Positions 6,829-13,755 of a stretch of 27,518 bases of DNA are shown one piece after another. Source of the DNA: Dehalococcoidia bacterium (GTDB lineage Bacteria > Chloroflexota > Dehalococcoidia > Dehalococcoidales > Fen-1064). How positions within the stretch are numbered: position 1 is the first letter of the stretch; every line of letters begins with the position of its first letter. The position numbers and the translations under genes are program-made. The stretch covers positions 2,526 through 30,043 of the forward strand of contig DUES01000161.1 of NCBI GenBank assembly GCA_011192055.1, written 5' to 3'. A model generated the notes under the pieces. The model did no database searches. It had not been told where the DNA came from and saw only the letters and a program-made list of their open reading frames with translations.

Positions 6829-6860
6829 ACAGCTATTCCGGGTACAGGAGATATCCGCCT

Positions 6861-7739
6861 ATGAAAAATCAGATGCCGCCTGATGAAAGCATTTTCCCAA
6901 TCATAGACCTTGCCCTCGCTGAAGATACCGGTCACGGTGACGTGACCAGTGAAATCCTGATACCGCAGGCACTGGTAGGAAAAGCAGCCATACTGGCCAA
7001 GGCGGAAGGGGTTCTTGCCGGGATTGATATCGCCCGTAAAATACTGCTGAGGGTCGATGAATCCCTCGAAGTGACAGTGCTCATCCGGGACGGGTCCGGG
7101 ATTACGTCCGGGGATATCATAGCAACCGTCTACGGGAAAGTAGCCAGCATCCTCCGGGCGGAACGCGTTATGCTTAATTTCCTGCAAAGACTCAGCGGTG
7201 TCGCCACGCAGGCCTCCGAATACGCAGCCAGGACTCAGGGGCTTAAAGCCAGGATAGTTGATACCCGTAAGACAACACCCGGTCTCAGGATGATGGAAAA
7301 GTACGCCGTCCTGATGGGTGGAGCACAGAACCACCGCTTTCACCTGGGTGACGCGGTCCTCATCAAGGACACGCACCTTGCCGCCATGCGTGCCCGTGGT
7401 ATGGACCTGAAGAGTATTGTAAACAAAGCCCGGAAAGAGGCCCCTCCCGGTATCTGTGTGGAGGTGGAAGTAGCCACGGTAGAAGAGGCTTTAGAAGCTG
7501 CCGAGACCGGTGCAGATATCATCATGCTGGACAACATGAGCCCTGAAGAGATGCGCCGCGCCGTCAATCAACTGCCCGCAAACATCAGAACGGAAGCATC
7601 CGGAGGCGTAAATCTTGACAACGTGCGGGAAGTGGCGGAAACAGGCGTGGACATTATCTCTATCGGAGCAATTACACACTCGGTGAAGGCACTGGACATC
7701 AGCCTCAAGATTGACCCGGACAGTATCAGGCTTCCCTGA
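6861..7739 (+). CDS. nadC: Nicotinate-nucleotide pyrophosphorylase (quinolinate phosphoribosyltransferase)
   Basis: A 292-residue enzyme that converts quinolinate and PRPP to nicotinate mononucleotide, CO2 and pyrophosphate. Seen in the sequence: ALAEDTGHGDVTSE near the N-terminus, LNFLQRLSGVAT, the PRPP/quinolinate-binding VDTRKTTPGLR, GGAQNHRFHLGDAVLIKDTH and the barrel strands EVEVATVEEA, IIMLDNMSPEEM and ASGGVNLDNV. Full length for the family. The ATG has CAGGAGAT about eleven bases upstream. It forms an operon with nadB. Confidence 0.96.
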   Translation: MKNQMPPDESIFPIIDLALAEDTGHGDVTSEILIPQALVGKAAILAKAEGVLAGIDIARKILLRVDESLEVTVLIRDGSGITSGDIIATVYGKVASILRAERVMLNFLQRLSGVATQASEYAARTQGLKARIVDTRKTTPGLRMMEKYAVLMGGAQNHRFHLGDAVLIKDTHLAAMRARGMDLKSIVNKARKEAPPGICVEVEVATVEEALEAAETGADIIMLDNMSPEEMRRAVNQLPANIRTEASGGVNLDNVREVAETGVDIISIGAITHSVKALDISLKIDPDSIRLP

Positions 7740-7795
7740 AGCTGCGATGCACTACTACTGAGACAGGTAACTACCAGAACCGGTAAGCAATACAC

Positions 7796-8386
7796 TTAGA
7801 CAGGTTTCTGCGCGCCCACAAGATAGCTGTCCTGGCTGTCTTCTATTGTTATCGCCCTAAATCCTGCTGCGTGCAATAGGTCCATCATTTCATCGTTCCC
7901 CGGAATAAGGTCATGGCTGACTGTTGGCAACTGGCTGTGGATTCCGTTGATATGGATTCGACTGTTCGTATGGCAGACCAGTAAACGGCCACTATTTTTG
8001 AGGACACGGTAAATCTCCCGGAAAGCCCTGGGCTTATCCTGAAAATGGGGGAAACTGGAATAACACACCACAGTATCGAAAAGTTCATCATCACACGGGA
8101 CAGTCATAATATCCCCGCAGACATAGTGGACTACTCCCCTGATTTCCTTTCTGCACGCCTGCTGCAGCATCCGGTCCGCAACATCGAGGCCGACCACCCT
8201 GCCTTTCTCACCAATCATCGCAAGCAGATAGGGGAGGAATACCCCGGTGCCGGTCCCGATATCCAGAACCGTTGACCCGGGCTCCAGGCCAAGTCGTTTT
8301 GCCATATGCTCCGGCTTACGGGTATCTTTTTCCGCGACAGTCTTGTCCCACGCGGCTGCCCGCTCATTAAAATAGGCACGAATCAC
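7796..8386 (-). CDS. Class I SAM-dependent methyltransferase
   Basis: A 196-residue Rossmann-fold methyltransferase of the UbiE/type 11 group. Motif I is VLDIGTGTGVFLPYLL; the acidic end of strand 2 is VVGLDVADRML; motif IV is FDTVVCYSSFPHFQDKPRAFREIYRVLKNSGRLL (key region). The substrate cannot be told from sequence. The GTG start lies four bases after the znuB stop, with AGGGAG upstream, so it is the last gene of the metal-transporter operon. That placement suggests a link to metal handling, but it could be a passenger. Convergent with nadC. Confidence 0.85.
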   Translation of the reverse strand: MIRAYFNERAAAWDKTVAEKDTRKPEHMAKRLGLEPGSTVLDIGTGTGVFLPYLLAMIGEKGRVVGLDVADRMLQQACRKEIRGVVHYVCGDIMTVPCDDELFDTVVCYSSFPHFQDKPRAFREIYRVLKNSGRLLVCHTNSRIHINGIHSQLPTVSHDLIPGNDEMMDLLHAAGFRAITIEDSQDSYLVGAQKPV

Positions 8387-8390
8387 GGTA

Positions 8391-9233
8391 TCACTCCCTG
8401 GTAGCCTCTTTTTCTTCCAATTGTTTTACCTTACGCTTGGGAGAAAATATAGCTGCTAAAACAAAGATTGCCGAAGAGGTTAATATAATAGTAGCGCCGC
8501 TGGGTATATCAAGGAAGTAGGAGATAAGCAGGCCTATCCAGCCGGAGAGTACGCCGAAAACAGCAGAAAGGATAAACATTCGCTTCATACTGTAGGTAAG
8601 CTGGTATGCGGCAGATGCCGGATTCAGTATCAGGGAAAAGATTAACAGCCCGCCGATGGAACGCAGTGCTGCCGTAACCGTAGCACCGGCCAGAAACAGG
8701 ACACCGTAGAATATCAGGGTTGCCGGCAGGCCAACGGAAAGCGCTATCTTACGGTTGAAAACCGTTGCCTGTATTTCCTTGAAGAATGTGAAAACCAGCC
8801 CCACGACGATTACGGCCACTACCGCCAGGACTATGATGTCGCCCGCGGTGTTAGTCAGGATACTGCCCCAGAGCAGGTCCAGTGCAGCAGACCTGGTACC
8901 GGGCATCATTCCCAGGAAAAGAAAACCAATTCCAAGCATAAAAGAGAAGATAACGCCGAGTGAGACTTCAGGGCTGAGTCCGCCACGGTCCGCAAGCGGG
9001 CCGATAATGGCAGCAGCCAGCAGACTGAAGGCGAAGGCGCCAATCAGTGGATTGAAACCAAGCCAGAGACCAAGAAGCGCACCGGCAAAGGCAGCGTGTG
9101 ACATGGCGACGCCGATAAATGGCATGTGCATCAACACCACGAAGACGCCTATTGTCCCGCAGGCAATACCGCCCAGAAAGGCAGCGAGTATGGCATTCTG
9201 CATGAACTGATATCCGAAAATGGACAGGTCCAA
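8391..9233 (-). CDS. znuB: Zinc/manganese-type ABC transporter permease
   Basis: A 280-residue, very hydrophobic protein of the ABC-3 family (ZnuB/MntB/TroC). Visible family segments are ILAAFLGGIACGTIGVFVVLMHM near the N-terminus, MSHAAFAGALLGLWLG and, in the C-terminal half, LRSIGGLLIFSLILNPASAAYQL. I expect eight to nine membrane helices forming the import channel. Translation starts at TTG 9233, with AGGAG seven bases upstream. It lies between the ATPase gene (61-base gap) and the methyltransferase. The metal is not fixed by sequence: zinc, manganese and iron carriers share this fold. Confidence 0.9.
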   Translation of the reverse strand: MDLSIFGYQFMQNAILAAFLGGIACGTIGVFVVLMHMPFIGVAMSHAAFAGALLGLWLGFNPLIGAFAFSLLAAAIIGPLADRGGLSPEVSLGVIFSFMLGIGFLFLGMMPGTRSAALDLLWGSILTNTAGDIIVLAVVAVIVVGLVFTFFKEIQATVFNRKIALSVGLPATLIFYGVLFLAGATVTAALRSIGGLLIFSLILNPASAAYQLTYSMKRMFILSAVFGVLSGWIGLLISYFLDIPSGATIILTSSAIFVLAAIFSPKRKVKQLEEKEATRE

Positions 9234-9294
9234 GTCAGGACTCCTTCCTGTGGATGTGGGGTCGGCGCTCCTCGACTACTGGGGATGGCATATC

Positions 9295-10029
9295 CTAAAG
9301 ACGGCTGAGCCTTTCCGTAGTAATCAGCTTATCGGGGGTACCGTCATCAACAATGAGACCTTCCTTCATCAGTACCATACGGTCACAGGTATGCGGCATG
9401 GCATCCAGGTCATGCGTCACAAAAAGGGTGGTCAGGTGCCGCTCATCGTGGACCCGCTTAACCAGGTCGAGTATTTCCGACTGCGCTTTCCAGTCAAGCG
9501 AAGCTGTCGGTTCATCAAGCAGGAACAGCTCCGGCTCCTGTGCCAGGCAGCGGGCAACTGCTACCCGCTGCTGCTCGCCCCCGGAAAGATGGCCGATGGG
9601 ACGCCCGGCAAGATGACTCATGCCCACCAGTTCCAGCATCTCGTCAACAACAGCCCAGTCACGTTTTCCGGGCCCCCGGAAGAGTCCCAGAATTCCGGAG
9701 CGGCCTATCATAACCACGTCACGTACAATCATCGGCATCCGCTTATCTATGTTCTCCGCCTGGGCGAGATAACCAACGTCTTTCCTCAGCGAATGCCGGC
9801 TGCCACCGTTGACGGACCTGCCGAGGACACGAAGCCTCCCGCTGGCCGGCCGGAGAATACCGTTAATCACGGATAGTAGAGTGGTCTTACCGGCACCGTT
9901 CGGCCCGATAACGCCAATGAATTCACCGGAGGTTACCTCAAGCGATATCTTGTGCAGGGCAATCCTCTCCCGAAATGAGACTACGACGTTCTCGATACTG
10001 ATTATGCTGTTATCCGTGTTTACAGTCAT
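9295..10029 (-). CDS. znuC: Zinc/manganese-type ABC transporter ATP-binding protein
   Basis: A 244-residue ATPase subunit. Walker A is GPNGAGKTTLL (about residues 43-53), the Q-loop region is VGYLAQ, the signature is LSGGEQQRVAVARCL, Walker B is ELFLLDEPTASLD, and the H-loop is FVTHDLD. IDKRMPMIVRDVV after the Q-loop is typical of metal importers of the ZnuC/MntB kind. It energises the znuB channel at the inner face of the membrane. The gene begins 20 bases after the binding-protein gene and is followed by the permease. Confidence 0.92.
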   Translation of the reverse strand: MTVNTDNSIISIENVVVSFRERIALHKISLEVTSGEFIGVIGPNGAGKTTLLSVINGILRPASGRLRVLGRSVNGGSRHSLRKDVGYLAQAENIDKRMPMIVRDVVMIGRSGILGLFRGPGKRDWAVVDEMLELVGMSHLAGRPIGHLSGGEQQRVAVARCLAQEPELFLLDEPTASLDWKAQSEILDLVKRVHDERHLTTLFVTHDLDAMPHTCDRMVLMKEGLIVDDGTPDKLITTERLSRL

Positions 10030-10049
10030 ATCTTTACATCAGCGCAGGA

Positions 10050-10901
10050 CTACTGTCCCAGTGCCTCCAGTACGAGCTCAATATTTCTATCTAGGGCTTT
10101 TTCCCATGTCTCGGTATCATCAAAAGCACCGGGGAAATTCAGGAGAATCACCCTGGCGACACCCAGTTCCTCGGCGATTGCCTTACCGGCGTCTTTTCCG
10201 CTGTGTACGTTATCAATCACGAGGGTCGCTCCTGACTCACGGCCTGTGTCTATGAGAGCCTGCGTATCCTGCGGCGTAAGTGTTGCCGGTCCATAGATAT
10301 CTACTACGTACAGTCCGAGCCACCGTGCAAAACCGGCCAGCCAGAAAGAGCACAGGGCAGGAGTGCCAACAATGCCCTTGCCTTCCAGTCTCCGCTGTAC
10401 CTCGTTGTTCTTCTCCACAACCATACTGCTGTAGTCATCCGCTCCCTGCAGGTAGCTTATCTCGTTCTCAATATCTTCCTGTATGAATGTCTGAGCAACA
10501 ATGTTTGTGGCCTCAACCTGGACCGACGGTGTCATCCAGTTGCCGTCAACCTTGACAGTGACCAGTTTCAGGTCGGGATTGTCCGCTGATTCTACCAGGC
10601 CGGAGACAAATGTCTCTCCGGGCCACCCGTGAACCAGGAAAAGGTCCGCTTCAGCCAGTTTCCTGATATCGTCGGGCGTGGCGTCGAAATCCCCGGGGTG
10701 CTGCGAGGCCGGGACTATATTTGCTACGTCCACCAGGTCACCACCTACCCTTTCTGCTATATACTTGAGGTGCGACGTGCTGGTGACCACTTTCAATATA
10801 TCGTTTTCCTGTGTTGCGGGTGCGCAGCCCGAAAGTATCGGAGTAAGGATTAAGCCTGAAACCACTACAGATATAACCAGAAGACGTCTGTTTTTCATCA
10901 T
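10050..10901 (-). CDS. znuA: ZnuA-like metal-binding lipoprotein of the ABC importer, with atypical ligands
   Basis: From the ATG at 10901 (GGGGAAAGGAAA upstream) the product has 283 residues. I prefer this start to an upstream one at 10952, which would put 17 extra residues before the signal. Residues 1-25 are a signal peptide ending in the lipobox LSGC, so C26 is lipidated. The cluster A-I fold is clear from VPASQHPGDFDATPDD, ADLFLVHGWPGE and NVHSGKDAGKAIAEELG. The usual later histidines are not where expected: the DPHxWL segment reads GNWMTP (120-125) and the HxAF segment reads TPALCSFWLAGFARWLGL with C184. There is no His-rich loop. It binds a metal outside the membrane; which one is uncertain. 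Confidence 0.82.
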   Translation of the reverse strand: MMKNRRLLVISVVVSGLILTPILSGCAPATQENDILKVVTSTSHLKYIAERVGGDLVDVANIVPASQHPGDFDATPDDIRKLAEADLFLVHGWPGETFVSGLVESADNPDLKLVTVKVDGNWMTPSVQVEATNIVAQTFIQEDIENEISYLQGADDYSSMVVEKNNEVQRRLEGKGIVGTPALCSFWLAGFARWLGLYVVDIYGPATLTPQDTQALIDTGRESGATLVIDNVHSGKDAGKAIAEELGVARVILLNFPGAFDDTETWEKALDRNIELVLEALGQ

Positions 10902-10935
10902 TTTCCTTTCCCCTGTACACGTAATTAACAGGAGT

Positions 10936-10975
10936 GCTGCCGGAAAAGGCACGTAATCATCCGGCCCCGGTCAGC
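10936..10975 (-). promoter_or_regulatory. Inverted repeat upstream of the znuA-like gene
   Basis: On the minus strand GCTG and CCGGA pair with TCCGG and CAGC, with a seven-base bulge between the two 5' halves. It lies in the 100-base gap between cooT and znuA, the only long gap in the upstream half of the operon. It may modulate read-through or act as a processing site. No U tract follows, so a simple terminator is unlikely. Confidence 0.35.
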
Positions 10976-11001
10976 AGCCTTACTTTCGTTACCTAAACAC
11001 T

Positions 11002-11190
11002 TTACCGTTCTTCAAGGAGGATGCTGTGAGTCAGAAAGTCAATTTCGCGGACCCGGGCAGTTATCTCTTTCATCTCTCCGAAAATGGTCGTAAACCGGAG
11101 TATTTCTCCGTCAATATCCATCGAGGTAATTTCGTCGGCAACAAGCTGCTTTTCGCCTTCTTTCTCATAATAGGCTTTCGACAGGCACAT
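11002..11190 (-). CDS. CooT-family small nickel-binding protein
   Basis: The real gene starts at ATG 11190; a longer open frame from 11283 overlaps the preceding gene in another frame and is not supported. The product is 62 residues, beginning MCLSKAYYEK. A start Met followed by Cys and a small beta-barrel of alternating strands (DEITSMDIDG, ILRFTTIFGEMKEI, VREIDFLTHSILLE) is the CooT pattern. CooT of Rhodospirillum binds Ni(II) through Cys2 and serves CO dehydrogenase maturation. It begins one base after the stop of the His-rich small protein, with GGGAGG as ribosome site. Nickel as ligand is inferred from family. Confidence 0.8.
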   Translation of the reverse strand: MCLSKAYYEKEGEKQLVADEITSMDIDGEILRFTTIFGEMKEITARVREIDFLTHSILLEER

Positions 11191-11191
11191 G

Positions 11192-11413
11192 TTACGCCTC
11201 CCTTCCCCCGAGTTTGTCCAGGGCTTGAGATAACAGTTTACCGGCTTCATCCATCTTCTGCGCTGCCTGTGCAATGTCATCACCGGCTTCAGTTTTACCG
11301 AGTGCTTTTACTCTGTCCGCCCACTCGAGGAATTCCTCACTGTGTTCATGGTTATGCTCAATCCAGTGACCCAGGAGAATTTTTGCCTTGTTGAGGGTAT
11401 CATTACTGCTCAT
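11192..11413 (-). CDS. Small histidine-rich helical protein next to CooT
   Basis: A 73-residue acidic protein, probably two or three helices. Residues 16-24 read HWIEHNHEH, with histidines at 16, 20, 22 and 24, a plausible metal-binding face. The rest is amphipathic (KALGKTEAGDDIAQAAQKMD, LLSQALDKLGG). I do not recognise a named family with confidence; comparable small proteins seem to accompany CooT-type genes. It sits between a Fur-type regulator and cooT, with a one-base gap to cooT, so a role as metal carrier or chaperone is a reasonable guess only. Confidence 0.75.
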   Translation of the reverse strand: MSSNDTLNKAKILLGHWIEHNHEHSEEFLEWADRVKALGKTEAGDDIAQAAQKMDEAGKLLSQALDKLGGREA

Positions 11414-11473
11414 GGGCGGTCTCCTTACTCGATACTGCCATACGCATCATGGTGTGTCTTGATAACCGGAAAG

Positions 11474-11896
11474 CTACTTTCGACATTGTGAACATAATCC
11501 GGAAATAGCGAGATGCCTGAGGTCAGCTACAAAGTTATGCTGCTTCAGCAGGGCTTCCTCAAGAGGTCCCAGCAGCGATTCGTCGAGGTCAATCATGGCA
11601 CCGCACCGCCGGCATATCAGGTGGTGGTGATGCCCCTTGTCGGAGGGGTGATAACGAAACCTGCCTCCGCCAAGGTCTGTTTCCGTTACCAGTTCCAGTC
11701 GTTTCAGCAGTTCCAGTGTCCGGTACACCGTGGAAATGTTTACATTGGGGTATCTGGCTACTACCTGGGCATACATTTCTTCAGCACTGATGTGGTCGTC
11801 GCTATTCTCAATAGCTTCCAGTATCATCAGCCGCTGCGGTGTCAGCCGGTACCCCTGTTTGCTCAGTGTACTGGATATGTCTCTGAAATGCTCCAC
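11474..11896 (-). CDS. Fur-family metalloregulator (Fur/Zur type)
   Basis: A Fur-type repressor: winged helix in RLTPQRLMILEAI, HISAEEMYAQVVARYPNVNISTVYRTLELL; then a dimerisation domain with the metal site GHHHHLICRRCGAMIDLDE and a C-terminal GLCSQCRK, giving the two CxxC pairs of a structural zinc site. I chose GTG 11896 (140 residues) because AGGAGA (11903-11908) is six bases upstream; a TTG at 11914 is also open. Being first in the operon that contains the ABC metal importer, it is probably the zinc (or nickel/manganese) sensor of that operon. The sensed metal cannot be read from sequence. Confidence 0.9.
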   Translation of the reverse strand: MEHFRDISSTLSKQGYRLTPQRLMILEAIENSDDHISAEEMYAQVVARYPNVNISTVYRTLELLKRLELVTETDLGGGRFRYHPSDKGHHHHLICRRCGAMIDLDESLLGPLEEALLKQHNFVADLRHLAISGLCSQCRK

Positions 11897-11932
11897 GAAA
11901 CGTCTCCTGGTCAACGACAGTCTTCATGAAGC

Positions 11933-11961
11933 ATAATATCAGAACCGGATAATAAATGCAA
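11933..11961 (-). promoter_or_regulatory. Probable promoter of the fur-cooT-znu operon
   Basis: On the minus strand TTGCAT (11956-11961), a 17-base spacer and TATTAT (11933-11938). The -10 is a good match; the -35 is partial. The -35 overlaps the TTGCAA-type repeats described separately. Confidence 0.5.
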
Positions 11962-11987
11962 CTACTTGCAATTACAATGGTTTGCAA
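11957..11987. promoter_or_regulatory. Candidate Fur-family operator upstream of the fur gene
   Basis: An inverted repeat TGCAA-CTAC-TTGCA (11957-11970) is followed by another TTTGCAA (11981-11987); TTGCAA is itself a palindrome, so three related half-sites lie within 31 bases. They cover and flank the -35 element, the right place for autorepression. Assignment to this regulator is inference. Confidence 0.5.
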
Positions 11988-12047
11988 TAGCCGAAAGCAG
12001 TATTACACACATCGTTACGGGTTTTCAAATCAGGGGCCGGACGGTAA

Positions 12048-12899
12048 CTATATCTGGCTGTAGCCGCTACCGGGCCGGTCTGCACCGGCGCCCTTTGCCT
12101 CGGTTATCCAGCCGAATTCCTTGAGGATTTGCTGGCTGTACGTAACCCTGCCGGTGACCCTGTCGAGGGGTTCGCTGGCCAGCAGGAGTGCAGCCCTGGC
12201 CATCATTTCCGGTGGTTCGCCACGCGGGTCATCCATACCTGAAACCAGCTTATGATAGACCGTACCCGGTGTCGGTACTACCTGGGAAGGCGATACACAC
12301 GTTATCGAAATCCCGTGCTGGTAGACCTCTTCGGCAAGTCCCTGGGTGAACCGTTCCAGTGCCGCTTTTTCGGCACCGTACAGGGTCCCGCCTCGCTCGA
12401 TACCGGTGGACTCTTTGTAGGGACCACGTCCCGGGCCGATTGCCGCCCCGGAAGAAATATTAACAATAGCCCCGCTGCGCCTTTCTATCATGTCCCCGAG
12501 GACAAGCTGGCTCAGGATAAACGGACCATGAAAATTCACTGAAAAAGACCGGAGCCACCTGCGGACCGGGATATCTTTCACCGGCATGAAATATGTCAGT
12601 GCGGCATTATTCACCAGGATATCTATCGGGCCTAACGTATCCCGGGCTTTTTCCACCAGTTCACGGCAGCTCTCTTCCTTTGAGACGTCTACCTGTAGCG
12701 GTACTGCAATACCCCCGGCCTCGACAATCCCGGCAACGGTTGTCGCAAGCGAGCCTTCCAGGATATGGTCTCCTTCGGTTATTGTACGGGCGGCGCAGGC
12801 AACTTTTGCCCCCTCCGCAGCGAACAGCGTGGCAATTGCTTTACCGATACCACGACTTGCCCCGGTTACAATAGCCACCTTGCCATCAAGTTTCCCCAT
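12048..12899 (-). CDS. Short-chain dehydrogenase/reductase
   Basis: A 283-residue classical SDR. The nucleotide-binding motif TGASRGIG is at residues 12-19, VNNAA at 96-100, the catalytic serine region NISSG at 147-151, and the catalytic pair Y174-x3-K178 (YGAEK). An extra insert near residues 40-52 and an acidic/glycine-rich C-terminal tail are unusual. The substrate is unknown; close relatives are often annotated only as SDR oxidoreductases. A strong AGGAGG precedes the ATG. It is the last gene of the operon that starts with the MATE array and follows dtd by 45 bases. Confidence 0.9.
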   Translation of the reverse strand: MGKLDGKVAIVTGASRGIGKAIATLFAAEGAKVACAARTITEGDHILEGSLATTVAGIVEAGGIAVPLQVDVSKEESCRELVEKARDTLGPIDILVNNAALTYFMPVKDIPVRRWLRSFSVNFHGPFILSQLVLGDMIERRSGAIVNISSGAAIGPGRGPYKESTGIERGGTLYGAEKAALERFTQGLAEEVYQHGISITCVSPSQVVPTPGTVYHKLVSGMDDPRGEPPEMMARAALLLASEPLDRVTGRVTYSQQILKEFGWITEAKGAGADRPGSGYSQI

Positions 12900-12944
12900 T
12901 GTCGTCCTCCTATGTTTACCTGAAAAAATGGATGGTTACTGTAT

Positions 12945-13409
12945 TCACGCGTTTCTGGGCAGGTGCCTTTCCCTGCTGTCCAGCAGTATGGTCACCGGCC
13001 CGTCATTGTGGATTTCCACCTGCATATACTCCTGAAACCGGCCCGTAGCAACTGTCAATCCTGACTCCCGCACCCGTTCTGCAAAACGCTCGAACAGTTC
13101 ATGTGCAATTTCCGGTGGTGCTGCATCAGTGAAGCTCGGACGGCGTCCCTTCCTGGTACTGGCCAGCAATGTAAACTGGCTAACGAGCAGCAACTCTCCG
13201 CTGACGTCTTGAATAGAAAGATTGAACTTGCCTTCTTCGTCGGCAAAGATGCGGAGACCAACCAGCTTCGGGACCAGGTAGTCTATGTCTTCTTCAGTGT
13301 CGCCATCGGCCACACCCACGAAGACCACCATCCCCTGCCCGATGCTACCGACCAGTTCGCTATCGATACTGACCGATGTCTTGCTAACCCGCTGCAGCAG
13401 CGCTTTCAC
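12945..13409 (-). CDS. dtd: D-aminoacyl-tRNA deacylase
   Basis: A 154-residue Dtd protein, which removes D-amino acids (and glycine) wrongly attached to tRNA. The diagnostic motifs are SQFTLLA (about residues 77-83) and the NDGPVT motif (about 137-142) that forms the cross-subunit chiral filter with a Gly-cis-Pro. The N-terminal KALLQRVSKTSVSID and RKGRRPSFTDAA are also typical. It acts as a cytoplasmic homodimer. Its ATG overlaps the stop codon of the preceding FmdB gene (ATGA), so the two are translationally coupled. Confidence 0.96.
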   Translation of the reverse strand: MKALLQRVSKTSVSIDSELVGSIGQGMVVFVGVADGDTEEDIDYLVPKLVGLRIFADEEGKFNLSIQDVSGELLLVSQFTLLASTRKGRRPSFTDAAPPEIAHELFERFAERVRESGLTVATGRFQEYMQVEIHNDGPVTILLDSRERHLPRNA

Positions 13410-13702
13410 TCCTTAGTCCCGCCGGAGTCCTTCCCTGAAGCAGTCGTATCCTTGCTGGCTGCTTTCTCCGGACCGGAGTGAGATGTACTTGCTCCACCAC
13501 CGCCATCACTGCCGTGGTCACCCGGTTTGCGGCTGTCCGTTACATAGAAACCGCTTCCCTTGAAAATAATGGGTGCCGGATGAAACAGCCTGTGACTGCT
13601 TCCCTGGCACTCCGGGCATTCCGCCACCGGTTCAGCGCTAAAACTCTGCCGTTTCTCAAATCGGAAACTGCACGAGTCACATTCATATTCATATGTCGGC
13701 AA
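13406..13702 (-). CDS. FmdB-family putative regulatory zinc ribbon protein
   Basis: A 98-residue protein beginning MPTYEYECDSC, the hallmark of the FmdB/CxxC_CXXC_SSSS family. C8, C11, C29 and C32 form a zinc ribbon, followed by FHPAPIIFKGSGFYVTD. The C-terminal third is a low-complexity, disordered tail rich in Gly, Ser, Lys and Asp. The family's role is unclear; it was named for a regulator of formamidase. It starts 53 bases after the last MATE gene and overlaps dtd. Confidence 0.9.
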   Translation of the reverse strand: MPTYEYECDSCSFRFEKRQSFSAEPVAECPECQGSSHRLFHPAPIIFKGSGFYVTDSRKPGDHGSDGGGGASTSHSGPEKAASKDTTASGKDSGGTKE

Positions 13703-13755
13703 CTCTTCACCTCACCGCAGTTTTTAAATGACTGCGCAAACGCAATCGAAAAAGA

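Noticed and set aside
6825..7376. Minus-strand 183-codon open frame opposite nadC
   Set aside because: nadC on the other strand has all catalytic motifs and the correct operon context.
9220..9876. Plus-strand 218-codon open frame
   Set aside because: It lies opposite the ATPase gene, whose Walker and signature motifs are clear; this frame shows no family features.
11191..11283. N-terminal extension of the CooT-like gene up to 11283
   Set aside because: It overlaps the 73-residue gene in another frame; the family begins MCxxK at ATG 11190, with GGGAGG just before it.
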